From the NCBI GenBank assembly GCA_963732375.1, contig CAVSZE010000003.1, forward strand, positions 434,001 to 498,000: 64,000 nt of DNA, given 5' to 3'. This DNA is from RPQJ01 sp963732375 (GTDB lineage Bacteria > Pseudomonadota > Gammaproteobacteria > Steroidobacterales > Steroidobacteraceae). A program made the translations under genes and the position numbers. Positions 52,131 through 61,079 of the stretch are shown here, one piece after another. Below the pieces are notes generated by a model. That model saw only the letters and a list, made by a program, of their open reading frames with translations. It had not been told where the DNA came from and ran no database searches. How positions within the stretch are numbered: the stretch's first letter is position 1; each line of letters starts with the position of its first letter.

Positions 52131-52562
52131 TTAGTCGCTCGTCTCGCGTCGACGGGCTTGAGCAGCGAGGTATCTTGGAAGGACAAGGCGAAGGTCCTTT
52201 GCAGCCTTTAGCAGCGATCTCTCGACATCGTCATTTGTATCAACCGACTTGAAGTAGGATTCGTTATCGGCCCGCTCCTCGGTTCCAACCATGCCCATGT
52301 AGCTCGTGTTCAGGTCCGAAAGGCGAGGACTCGTCTCGCGATCGTCCATATCTGACCATTCGCCACTCCCTCGACTGAAAACAACCACGAAAAGTGAGTC
52401 ATCGCCGGGCTCGAACGACACGGACACCATGTTTTCCGCACCAATAAAGCTGGCTCGGTATAACCTCCCGCTTATCGCCGTGGACGGCATTGAGAACCCG
52501 GCCGCACTTAGGAACGGCGCGAAGGCTTCGTTGATGATCCGGATGAAATCCTGGCCGTTCAT
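52131..52562 (-). CDS. Putative immunity protein for the RHS toxin
   Basis: A 143-residue acidic, soluble protein. Its ATG overlaps the stop codon of the giant RHS protein (ATGA), the usual position of an immunity gene behind a polymorphic toxin. It has no signal peptide, as expected for protection in the cytoplasm. It shows a beta-rich middle (RLYRASFIGAENMVSVSFEPGDDSLFVVVFSRG) and a helical end. I do not recognise the family. The local G+C content appears lower than in neighbouring genes, as is common in exchangeable toxin-tip/immunity segments. Confidence 0.65.
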   Translation of the reverse strand: MNGQDFIRIINEAFAPFLSAAGFSMPSTAISGRLYRASFIGAENMVSVSFEPGDDSLFVVVFSRGSGEWSDMDDRETSPRLSDLNTSYMGMVGTEERADNESYFKSVDTNDDVERSLLKAAKDLRLVLPRYLAAQARRRETSD

Positions 52563-55500
52563 GGGGTGGAGATAATGTTTATTTCGGGATGGAGCTTTCG
52601 GTAGTTATTCAACATGTTCTTTTCCATTTCATAGAAAATGCTTGGGATCGCACGGTTCGGGTCCGCACCAATGTCGATGATCTTTCGGCCGCTTCGGGCC
52701 TGATCCAGTATCCATTTTCGATTGTATTTCATCATTTCACTAGTCACCTGATCGGCACTCATCCCGGTCGCGCGGAAATCCGGCATATCGTCGAGAATCT
52801 TTGCGTTCGGCAACTTCGACGCTGCACGCTCCACCCGGGTCATCGTTTCGCCGATTACGACTGGCCCTCTAGTCACGGCTTTTGTCGCCGATCTGCCGAC
52901 CGAGGTCAGCCCCTTTGCGGCCCGCGCTATCGGCTTCACCGCCAATGCCACGACCTCGCAGTTCTTGACGACGTCGCAGATCGTCAGGCCCAGGTACCCG
53001 GCCGCGACCAGGTAGCGTCCTTCGCTGGCCGCGTCGTATCCGCTCTGGACGTCGTAGTACGGGGCAAGAATCACAACCTCAATCGCATTTGTGCCGAGGT
53101 CCATGAAGAACTGCTCGAGGTTCTCCCGCGCGTACGGGTCGTAACCTTCGACCTCGTTGACCCAGGATGAGCTTGGAACCTCGCCTGCGTTTCGGCTCGG
53201 TGCCGCCGCGTACAGCACGACTCCGCCGCAGGTTGGCGAAGCCTGACCCGGCCCACACATGCCCATGCCCGTCTGCGCGGACTGGCCGGGTAGCGCCGCG
53301 GCTGGCGGCTTGAAGTCGGATCCGCTGCTGAGCAAGCCGCTTAAGGCGACGATGTCGACAAACAGGTCGACGACGCCCTTGGTGTAGTCCTGGGAGGCAA
53401 AGGTTGATGCCGTGCACGACAGGTTGCCCGGTGCCTCGAGGCAATATCCGGACGGGTCCGTGTACGAGAGCGGCCGATTCCCGACGTATGCGTACGGATT
53501 CAGCGTCTGGCTGTCTGCTGCGTCGCTGATGATCGGGTCGACGGACATGAACCGTCCGGCCGTTGGATCGTAGACACGCCCGTTCATGTGGATCAGCGAC
53601 AGGTTGTCGATATGCTCGTGGCCTGTGTAGCCGTGTCGGGACGTATTGGCGATGGCGGCCCAGTCGGGCGTACCGCCGGAACTCCAGTCGCCACCGCGTC
53701 TTGCACCGAACGCCGCGAAGCCTTCCCTCGCCACGAGTTCGCCGTTGGCGTCCAGCACCGTATCGCTGCTTCCGATGTGATCGGATAGCAGGTAACGCGT
53801 CGAGGTCGAAGCGTCCGAGTTCCGCGAGACGACGATCGTCATGCCGGAGGGCGTCGGAACGTAGTGTCGCCAATATGTCTTTCCCGTAGACGTCGTGCTC
53901 TCCTTCTCGAGCAGTCCGCCGACGTACAGCGTGGTCTCGGTGCCATTTTCGTAGGAGGCAATCTGCTTCCAGCGCTGGTGACTCGGCCCATAGCTGAACT
54001 GGCTCTGGTAGGTCGTCCCCCCGATCGGCTGGGCCAACTGGACGGGCAGGTTGAACGCTGCCCAGGCCTGCGACGCGCCGTCGCGCGTGATCTGGTTTCC
54101 GTTCGCGTCGTACGTGTAGGTGTGGCTTCCAGCGGCGGTAACTGCGTGCGGGTGCGCCGGATCGCCGTAGGTGTAGACGCCGACGTCCGACCGGCTGGTG
54201 ACGTTCCCGGATGCGTCATAGGCGACCGCAAGATTGCCGACACCGTTCAGCGCGGACGACTGCAGGCGGTTCAGCGCGTCGTGCGAGAATTTCTCGAGCA
54301 ACGACTGGTTCAGGTCCTGCCGCAGCGCAAGGTTCCCGGCTGCATCCCATTGATAAGCGAGACTCTGTCGATTACTGGTGGCTGGGACAGCCCCGGATTG
54401 CCGGCTCGTCAGCTCGTTGCTCCAGGGCTTGTAGCCGGATGCGACCGCAACCACGTTCGCGCCGAGCATTTCGGACGTCGCAGAGGAATAGTCGTTCGCC
54501 GATTTCAGCGTCCAGAGCGGCTTGCCGGGCGACTGCGTCACGTCGCTGATGCTGACCGGCGCGCCATAGCTGTACGCGTACTGCACCTTGAACCGCGTGC
54601 CGCCCTGGCCAGCGGGGACCGGGCTCGCCGGATACGCGACGGTATCCACTGCACCGTTGGCGTTGTAGGTGTAGTCGTACCGGTAGGACTGGTCGGTCGT
54701 GATGCTGCGATTCGCAATGCGGCCGACGCTGTCGTAACCCAGGCTCTCGGCATAGCCGTAGCCGGTGACCGACTTCAGGCGACCGAGGTTCCGTTCGGCC
54801 ACCGAGGCTCCCCAGGTCCAGCTGCTGGTGCCATCGGGTTCGACCCGGGAGATCAGGCGTCCGAGTGCATCGTAGTTCGCGCTGAACGACCGACCGCGCG
54901 CGTCTGTCCATGAGACCAGTTCGTTCAGGGAGTTTCCGCCGAATGTCCAGGTGCCTCGATCGGCATCCGACCACTGGGTCCGAAACCCGCGCAGGTTGTA
55001 GGTTCCGCTCGAAACCGCGCCGATCGGGTCCTGGATGCGAGTCAGGCCGCCGAGCGAGTCGTATTCGTAGTAGGTGGTGCCGCCAGGCGACGGATCCGTC
55101 ACGCTGCGCAAGCGCCCGGCGACGTCCACGATCCAGGTACGTGTGCGGCCGAGCGGGTCGGTGATGAGCTCGCGGCGACCCGCGTGGCTGATCGTTGTCG
55201 TGCGGTCGAGCGCGCCATTCGATTGATACAGCTGCCGAGCCGTTACCCGGTCGAGCAGGTCGTAGGTCCAGGCGACGCGGCCGTTGCTGGCGCCTGAGGT
55301 CGGCTGGTAGCGGACAGTCGGGCGCCCGAGATTGTCGTACTGGATGGTCTCGGTGACCCACGCCCCATGCACCCGCATGTATTGTCTGTACCGCAGTCGG
55401 TCGAAACCGTCGTAGAGCAGTTCCCGCTGGTCATAAACCTCGTACGCCGAGCCTTTCGATGTCTGGTAGACGTGGAATCGAAGGTCGCTCGCGCCCCAGC

Positions 55501-58500
55501 ACGGGGCGGTGCCGCATGACTCGAAGGACCACGCGGTGCTGGTCTTGTCTGGCCGCGTCTCCAGCACGCGTCGTCCGAAGCCGTCGTATTGCCAGTTCGT
55601 GGTGAGATTGTTCGGATCGGTTGCCGACAGCGGCACACCGAAGTCGTACTGGTAACTGACGCTGGTCTTCATGCCGAGCGGGTTCGTCATCGACTCGGGC
55701 AACTGGCAACGCGTTCCATAACCGAAGCTCGTCGTGCGCGCGGGCATCGACGCCCCGCTGGGGGTCGCTCCGACGACCTCCAGCGAACCAACGTTGCCGC
55801 AGGCGTCGAATCCCAGCGTTGTCGTGACCTTCAACGCGGGGAAGCCTGGCTCGAGGACCTGCCTGGTGATGCGGCAGGGCCCGGTATCGACCGTGTACGC
55901 CGTCGTGCGCGTCCGGGCAGCCTGGCCAGGTGCGGACTGCGTGACGACCATCGAGGTCGGGAGTCCCAGGCAGTTGCCGTCGGTGTCGTTCGCGAAAGTG
56001 CTGGTTGCCGTTGTCTGCCAGGTCGAGTTCACGAACGGTGAGCCCGGATCCTTGTCAGTGACGGTGCGCCCTACCCGCGTGCGATTACCGTAACCGTCAC
56101 CGTAGGCGTAGTTTTCGGTCACCTGGGTGACCAGCGTGCCATTCAGCGACCCGCCGACCTCGTACAGGGAATCGGTGGTCGCCGCGACGTGGGGGAACAC
56201 CCGTTGTTCGTGGCCCGGCGTGCCCAGAGTCTGCTCGTCGACAGTTGCGCTCCACTCGCTGACTTTGGAGGCGAGATTCGACTGCCAGACGGTCCGCTGC
56301 GTGTGCATGCCGGTGAATGGGAACGGGCGCTGCAGGTAGTCGAAGGAATAGGTTCCGTTTCGCGTGTCCTGGATGCGTTGTGAGTGGAACCCCTCGAAAC
56401 CGCGCCCCTGGCGATGCACGCGTGCCCCGTAGTACTCGAACCGGTTCTGGTAAGTGCTGCCAGTGCCATCGGAGGCCGTGAAATCGGCTACAACATACAA
56501 GGGGCCGCCGAAATCCATTTCTGGAAAGGTCGCGTCCGAATGCTTCGTGTAGTTGCCGGTCGAAATCGAGACGTAGCGCGGGCCCTGCGACATACCGAAA
56601 CCATCGCTGAACGACGTCGCCAGGTCGGCGGGCGCGCCGGATGCCCTGTGCAGGTGATAGCGAATACGCCCATTGGCACCGTCGTCCCGGTAAGCGAGAT
56701 CCGGCTTGGCATCGCCGTCCACGTCCAGGACGAGCCACGCAGTCTTGTCGGGAGCGCTGACGCCCGTTGTGGTCGGTGGTGCGGCGCCGGTGCCCGTGGA
56801 CCGAACGACGTACCATGAGTTGCCGACAAATCCGCTGCCCGAGCGCACGTACAGCAGGTCGGTGCGGCCGTCTTCGTCCCAGTCCATCGGCAGGACCGTG
56901 GCATGCCCATCCGCGTCCAGTTGGACATTGGTGGCACCCAGCGGGACCTGGGCGAAGTCGCCGGCGCAGTTCGAGACAAGGACACTGGAGATCTGCAGGA
57001 AATCGGTGCAGCCGTCGGCGTTCCAGTCGACCGCCAGGAACCTGCCGTCCTGCCAGAAATCGCGCTTGGTGCCAACGGTGAAAGGAGCGCCAAAACCGTT
57101 CGAAAGCAGCGGCGTCAGCCAGGAACCGCCCCGCTTGGTCGATGTCCATGTGTGCACGGCGATGTCGGCACGGCCGTCTCCGTTGATGTCGGCCACGTTG
57201 GTGAAACCGCCGCTTCCGACCAGTGCACCGCCAGGTGCAGTCCAGATCGTTTCGCGCGCAGGCGCAAACGCAACCAGCGCCGAGCCGGCAACCGGAACGG
57301 TGATGTTGCGGCGTGCCTGCAACGAAGTGCCGGACGAGACAGTGACCGATATGAGGTCGTCCAGGCCGTCCCCATCGATGTCGGCGGCGAGGTACTCACC
57401 GGCCAGCGGCACTCCGGTATTTACCTGCTGGAACGTCGAACCACTGAAATTGAGCAGCACCCAGCTCGACCCTTGCGGTATCAGGAATTGCGTGCGGTCG
57501 TTGCCAAGGAATCGACCGGGAATAAGCGCGACGCCCGCGTCCGCAGTCACGCCGGTGTCCACCGGCGTTCCGAACCCGCTTGGGTGGCCAAACGCTACCC
57601 ACCAGCGCATCACGCTGTTGCCTGTGCCGACGGGATACAGCAGGTCCGACAACCCGTCCCCATTCAGGTCGATTGCCCGCATGGTGGCTTTCGGGGAGGA
57701 CCAGATGCTGGTGTCGATCGACGTACCCCAGCCAGTCGCACCCTGCTGGTAGTCGATGGTCGACGGCGCCACGCAATCCGTTGCCGAACACTCCTGGACG
57801 CTGCGCAATTGAAGCCGGCTGCTCGCAGTGCCCTGCGCGTACGCGAGCTGGTACGACTTGATCGTGGCGCCGCTCGAGTCGTTTCGAATCGTGATCGAAT
57901 CTAGCTGGTTCGGTTCCAGCACTGGATGGCCCGCGAGATACCCCGCGATCGGGTCGCTTGCGGGCCGCGGTGAATAGCCGAAATTCACGCGATAGAACGG
58001 TCCCTGCCCGGTCGCCGTGGTCGGGTAGGCAATCGCTGCCACGCGGAAGGTGCCGTTCGTGTAGGTACCATTGCGCGCATCGTTCGCATAAGTGATCGTG
58101 ATGCTGTTCCCGCTGGTGGTCGCGGCGCGGTCGCGGACGACGGACAGCGCCCAGGTGCGGATGGTCCCGCTCGTGCCCGCAAACACCTGCGAGTCATGGC
58201 TGGATCCGTATTCGTAAACCAGTCCGTTCTTGCTTGTGACAGTGAAGGACGCCGGACCGTTGCCCGCCGATCCGGACGCGACAATCCGCGAGAAGGACTC
58301 GATTTCGGTCGCATACACCGAATTCGGCGCGCCGTAGGTACCGCTCACGAGCTTCAGTTGCTGACCGTCCATGCAGAAACGATCCGCGAGCGTGTTCGTG
58401 ACGACAGCAGGCACGCCATCCTGTGCCATGGTTCGATTACAGCGCGTGATTGCCGAAAGGCCAGACAGCGACCAGCCCTGGCCCATCACGCCATTGCCAC

Positions 58501-58903
58501 CACGGCTGTTGTAGACCAGCGCAAGGTCCAACTCGACGCTGCCGACGCCCGGCGGCGTCCAGATCGGGATCCGGTAGGTCGCAGCGCCGGAACTCGTCAC
58601 GCCGAAAGACCCCGGTGTGCGACCGGCAACGGTAGCGGCCGCAACCGGTGCGCTCAGCACCGCATCCGGGGTGGCTGGCGCATCGGGAACAAGCGATCCG
58701 GACGCATCGATGGACTCGACGTATTCCGCGTCGCCTCCGGCCGGCATCGGCTCGGCCGCCCAGCCAAGGCCACTCAGGAACGTGAGCGCGCAGGCAGCGC
58801 CAACGGACCCGATCGATGCGGAGATACCGCGATTCCGCCCACGCCGCGAGTATTTCCAACCAGGTACGAGTGAATTTCTCGTGGAACGAATGACGGTTCG
58901 CAT
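52559..58903 (-). CDS. SpvB/FG-GAP/RHS-repeat polymorphic toxin
   Basis: A 2114-residue secreted giant. A long N-terminus with hydrophobic ASIGSVGAACALTFLSGLGWA suggests Sec export. Residues about 90-140 are SpvB/TcdB-like (GVTSSGAATYRIPIWTPPG, MGQGWSLSGLSAI). Residues about 390-730 hold FG-GAP calcium repeats (DLNGDGLSDLLYP, DIDGDGLDDLISV, DINGDGRADIAVH and others). A long YD-repeat shell follows. The RHS core RVYDPTAGRFMSVDPII is near residue 1777, with NPYAYVGNRPLSYTDPSGY after it. The final 290 residues are the variable toxin tip, ending NRKWILDQARSGRKIIDIG, then FYEMEKNMLNNY. I know this ending from other RHS proteins but not its activity. GGGAGG precedes the ATG. Confidence 0.9.
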   Translation of the reverse strand: MRTVIRSTRNSLVPGWKYSRRGRNRGISASIGSVGAACALTFLSGLGWAAEPMPAGGDAEYVESIDASGSLVPDAPATPDAVLSAPVAAATVAGRTPGSFGVTSSGAATYRIPIWTPPGVGSVELDLALVYNSRGGNGVMGQGWSLSGLSAITRCNRTMAQDGVPAVVTNTLADRFCMDGQQLKLVSGTYGAPNSVYATEIESFSRIVASGSAGNGPASFTVTSKNGLVYEYGSSHDSQVFAGTSGTIRTWALSVVRDRAATTSGNSITITYANDARNGTYTNGTFRVAAIAYPTTATGQGPFYRVNFGYSPRPASDPIAGYLAGHPVLEPNQLDSITIRNDSSGATIKSYQLAYAQGTASSRLQLRSVQECSATDCVAPSTIDYQQGATGWGTSIDTSIWSSPKATMRAIDLNGDGLSDLLYPVGTGNSVMRWWVAFGHPSGFGTPVDTGVTADAGVALIPGRFLGNDRTQFLIPQGSSWVLLNFSGSTFQQVNTGVPLAGEYLAADIDGDGLDDLISVTVSSGTSLQARRNITVPVAGSALVAFAPARETIWTAPGGALVGSGGFTNVADINGDGRADIAVHTWTSTKRGGSWLTPLLSNGFGAPFTVGTKRDFWQDGRFLAVDWNADGCTDFLQISSVLVSNCAGDFAQVPLGATNVQLDADGHATVLPMDWDEDGRTDLLYVRSGSGFVGNSWYVVRSTGTGAAPPTTTGVSAPDKTAWLVLDVDGDAKPDLAYRDDGANGRIRYHLHRASGAPADLATSFSDGFGMSQGPRYVSISTGNYTKHSDATFPEMDFGGPLYVVADFTASDGTGSTYQNRFEYYGARVHRQGRGFEGFHSQRIQDTRNGTYSFDYLQRPFPFTGMHTQRTVWQSNLASKVSEWSATVDEQTLGTPGHEQRVFPHVAATTDSLYEVGGSLNGTLVTQVTENYAYGDGYGNRTRVGRTVTDKDPGSPFVNSTWQTTATSTFANDTDGNCLGLPTSMVVTQSAPGQAARTRTTAYTVDTGPCRITRQVLEPGFPALKVTTTLGFDACGNVGSLEVVGATPSGASMPARTTSFGYGTRCQLPESMTNPLGMKTSVSYQYDFGVPLSATDPNNLTTNWQYDGFGRRVLETRPDKTSTAWSFESCGTAPCWGASDLRFHVYQTSKGSAYEVYDQRELLYDGFDRLRYRQYMRVHGAWVTETIQYDNLGRPTVRYQPTSGASNGRVAWTYDLLDRVTARQLYQSNGALDRTTTISHAGRRELITDPLGRTRTWIVDVAGRLRSVTDPSPGGTTYYEYDSLGGLTRIQDPIGAVSSGTYNLRGFRTQWSDADRGTWTFGGNSLNELVSWTDARGRSFSANYDALGRLISRVEPDGTSSWTWGASVAERNLGRLKSVTGYGYAESLGYDSVGRIANRSITTDQSYRYDYTYNANGAVDTVAYPASPVPAGQGGTRFKVQYAYSYGAPVSISDVTQSPGKPLWTLKSANDYSSATSEMLGANVVAVASGYKPWSNELTSRQSGAVPATSNRQSLAYQWDAAGNLALRQDLNQSLLEKFSHDALNRLQSSALNGVGNLAVAYDASGNVTSRSDVGVYTYGDPAHPHAVTAAGSHTYTYDANGNQITRDGASQAWAAFNLPVQLAQPIGGTTYQSQFSYGPSHQRWKQIASYENGTETTLYVGGLLEKESTTSTGKTYWRHYVPTPSGMTIVVSRNSDASTSTRYLLSDHIGSSDTVLDANGELVAREGFAAFGARRGGDWSSGGTPDWAAIANTSRHGYTGHEHIDNLSLIHMNGRVYDPTAGRFMSVDPIISDAADSQTLNPYAYVGNRPLSYTDPSGYCLEAPGNLSCTASTFASQDYTKGVVDLFVDIVALSGLLSSGSDFKPPAAALPGQSAQTGMGMCGPGQASPTCGGVVLYAAAPSRNAGEVPSSSWVNEVEGYDPYARENLEQFFMDLGTNAIEVVILAPYYDVQSGYDAASEGRYLVAAGYLGLTICDVVKNCEVVALAVKPIARAAKGLTSVGRSATKAVTRGPVVIGETMTRVERAASKLPNAKILDDMPDFRATGMSADQVTSEMMKYNRKWILDQARSGRKIIDIGADPNRAIPSIFYEMEKNMLNNYRKLHPEINIISTP

Positions 58904-59227
58904 CTGACCTCCCTGTCGACTTCAGGCGCTGCTGCCGCAGCGATCCATCCAGCAAGGCGACGTCCTGTCGCCGACTGCGCAGCCGTCCGAGGTATGGTTA
59001 CCGTGTGCGGTGGCGCAATCGCAGGCTACGAGCGGCCGTGCCCGTGGTCATCGCGGATTTGTGGCCGCTTCAAGCAGTTACTCGCCCGATCGCGTGGTGG
59101 CATACCGGAGCGGCGCCGCTGTCCCTTCGAGTCGACCAGCGGCCAACTCGGGTCAATCGGCCGCGGGTTGTGCGCCGTATGCGAAGCGTTCATGCTTCCT
59201 TAAGCCAGTTCGCCGCGCTTTTACATC
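58904..59227. other. Non-coding divergent region, 324 bases
   Basis: This gap separates the RHS toxin from the lipid-export locus. It contains the toxin's ribosome site (GGGAGG) next to 58904. Open frames crossing it have no ribosome site and no recognisable similarity, so I see no gene in it. Promoters for both divergent units should lie here, but I found no convincing -35/-10 pair or repeat. Confidence 0.5.
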
Positions 59228-59554
59228 GTGACCGAAGACCCAACGAAGACACATGCCGCGACGTTCCACGTCCCGGCACGGCATCCGGCACTGGCGGGCC
59301 ATTTTCCGGGCAATCCTATCGTCCCGGGCGTAATGGTCCTGGACGCGGTAATTTCGGCCGCCGAGGCATGGCTGGGCGCGGATCTTGGTGTGCACCGCCT
59401 GGCTTTCGCCAAATTCCTCGCACCATTGAAGCCCGACGAGACGGCGCAGATCGATCTCGTGCTTGGTGCGTCGCGCCTGGAGTTTTCGGTTCGTTGCGGA
59501 TCGACCGCAATTGCGAAAGGCGCTTTCGACCACGACCGGGGCCGCGACCCGTGA
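59228..59554 (+). CDS. FabZ/ApeI-like hotdog dehydratase
   Basis: A 108-residue hotdog-fold protein with RHPALAGHFPGNPIVPGVMVLDAVI, the HxFPGxPxxPG motif of beta-hydroxyacyl-ACP dehydratases. The residue normally Glu in the following helix is Asp (LDAV). It is shorter than FabZ and close in size to ApeI of aryl-polyene clusters. The GTG at 59228 is the best start. The stop overlaps the next gene's GTG (GTGA). It is the first gene of the lipid-export locus. Dehydration of an acyl-ACP is likely. Confidence 0.75.
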   Translation: MTEDPTKTHAATFHVPARHPALAGHFPGNPIVPGVMVLDAVISAAEAWLGADLGVHRLAFAKFLAPLKPDETAQIDLVLGASRLEFSVRCGSTAIAKGAFDHDRGRDP

Positions 59555-60501
59555 CCGACGCCTGGCTCGAACGTCCCGAGGGCGGTAGCGGTCTCGCGAT
59601 GCGCCTGCTGGTAGCCGTGGCATTGGGCCTCGGACGATCGGTTGCGCGGGTGGTGCTGATACCAATTGCCGCGTACTTCATGATCCGCCGCGGCCCCGAA
59701 CGCCGTGCCTCGCGTGACTATCTGTCGAGAGTCCTGGGCCGTGCCCCAACCTGGTCCGAAATTGCCAGGCATTTTCACACCTTCGCCGGCGTCACCCTCG
59801 ACCGCGTGTATTTTCTCGGCGGCAAAATGTCGCGTTTCGATGTCCGCGTCATTGGCATCGAAGAACTGCACCACGCCATGGACCTCGGCCGTGGTGTCCT
59901 GCTGATAGGCGCCCACGTCGGGAGCTTCGACGCTTTGCGTGCCGCGAGTACTCTGCGGCCGGATGTCACCGTCCGCGTGGTCCTCGACGCCGAACACAGC
60001 CCAGCTCTGTCGGCGATCCTCAAGCAACTGAATCCTGCAATCGCCGCGGGTATCATCAACCCCCGCAAGGGCGGTACAGCGGTCGCGCTGGAAATTGGCG
60101 CGGCCCTGAACCAGGGCGCACTGGTGACCATGCTGGGCGATCGCGGACGACCGGATAACGCGACGGCCAGCGTGCGCTTCCTCGGCCAGGCTGCAGAGTT
60201 CCCGACGGCGCCCTGGCAGATCGCCGCGGCGCTGCATGTGCCAATCGTCCTGTGCGCAGGCCTGTATCGTGGCGGTAACCGATACGACCTGCATTTCGAG
60301 ACGCTCACCGAGCAACTGCAGATCGACCGCCGGCTGCGTCAACAACAACTGCGCGACGTGGTGCAGGACTTTGCCAACCGAATGGCAGCCCTGCTGCGCA
60401 TCGCCCCCTACAACTGGTTCAATTTCTATGACTTCTGGAACGACCGCGCGCCTGGCGGTGATGGTCCTCGCGCTGGCAGCGACGTCGCTGCGCGCAGCTG
60501 A
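59551..60501 (+). CDS. LpxL-like lysophospholipid/lipid A acyltransferase
   Basis: A 316-residue LPLAT-family protein. An N-terminal hydrophobic helix (MRLLVAVALGLGRSVARVVLIPIAAYFM) anchors it. The catalytic HX4D is in LIGAHVGSFDAL, and MLGDRGRPDN with a later FPTAPWQIAAALHVPIV corresponds to the acyl-acceptor region of HtrB/WaaM proteins. In aryl-polyene loci such an enzyme attaches the acyl chain to a lipid carrier. The GTG at 59551 overlaps the dehydratase stop. Its 3' end overlaps the LolA-like gene by 74 bases. Confidence 0.87.
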   Translation: MTDAWLERPEGGSGLAMRLLVAVALGLGRSVARVVLIPIAAYFMIRRGPERRASRDYLSRVLGRAPTWSEIARHFHTFAGVTLDRVYFLGGKMSRFDVRVIGIEELHHAMDLGRGVLLIGAHVGSFDALRAASTLRPDVTVRVVLDAEHSPALSAILKQLNPAIAAGIINPRKGGTAVALEIGAALNQGALVTMLGDRGRPDNATASVRFLGQAAEFPTAPWQIAAALHVPIVLCAGLYRGGNRYDLHFETLTEQLQIDRRLRQQQLRDVVQDFANRMAALLRIAPYNWFNFYDFWNDRAPGGDGPRAGSDVAARS

Positions 60502-61075
60502 CCCCGACCTCGATGCACTGCTCGCGCGACTGGCGCGCCCGGCGCCGGATGCGACCAGCTTCGTCGAGGTGCGCTACTCGAGCCTGCTCGATGCGCCGAT
60601 CGTGGTTTCGGGTGTCCTCGAGCACCTGGCGACCGGCGCACTGGTCCGGCGCGTGGAATCACCCTACCAGGAGGTGACCGAACTGCAGGGCGAGAACGTC
60701 ACCGTGACACGTGCCGGCAGCAGGCCACGACGTTTTTCGCTCGACCGCGCGCCGGAACTCCGTGGCATGCTGGCGAGCTTCGGGGCGCTGCTCACGGGTG
60801 ATCGCAGTATGCTCGAGCGATACTTCGACGTTGCATTGCAGGGCTCGGAGGCCGACTGGAAAATCACGCTGACGCCACGCGACGCAAAGTTGAAGCGGTA
60901 TCTGTCCGGCATAGTCGTGAACGGCGCGGCGGACCACCCACGGTGCTTCACGCTGCTGGAGCCGGACGGCGACGGCAGCATGACGGCACTTGGGGTGACG
61001 GAAATCGGCGACCTTCCGGCACCGCCCGAACGGACAGCGCTCGAGGCCTGGTGCAGCGCGGGCACGGAGCGCTGA
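60428..61075 (+). CDS. LolA-like periplasmic lipid carrier
   Basis: A 215-residue protein with a signal peptide (MTSGTTARLAVMVLALAATSLRA) and a LolA/LolB-type domain: SFVEVRYSSLLDAPIVVSGVLEHLATGALVRRVESPY and a later KITLTPRDAKLKRYLSGI. Such proteins accompany MMPL exporters in aryl-polyene and flexirubin loci and probably shuttle the lipid to the outer membrane. The ATG at 60428 is inside the acyltransferase gene; an ATG at 60461 would truncate the signal peptide. It lies five bases before the exporter gene. Confidence 0.8.
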   Translation: MTSGTTARLAVMVLALAATSLRAADPDLDALLARLARPAPDATSFVEVRYSSLLDAPIVVSGVLEHLATGALVRRVESPYQEVTELQGENVTVTRAGSRPRRFSLDRAPELRGMLASFGALLTGDRSMLERYFDVALQGSEADWKITLTPRDAKLKRYLSGIVVNGAADHPRCFTLLEPDGDGSMTALGVTEIGDLPAPPERTALEAWCSAGTER

Positions 61076-61079
61076 GCGG

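Noticed and set aside
58994..59203. Open frame in the gap between the RHS gene and the lipid locus.
   Set aside because: No ribosome site and no recognisable sequence, and overlapping frames are equally open.
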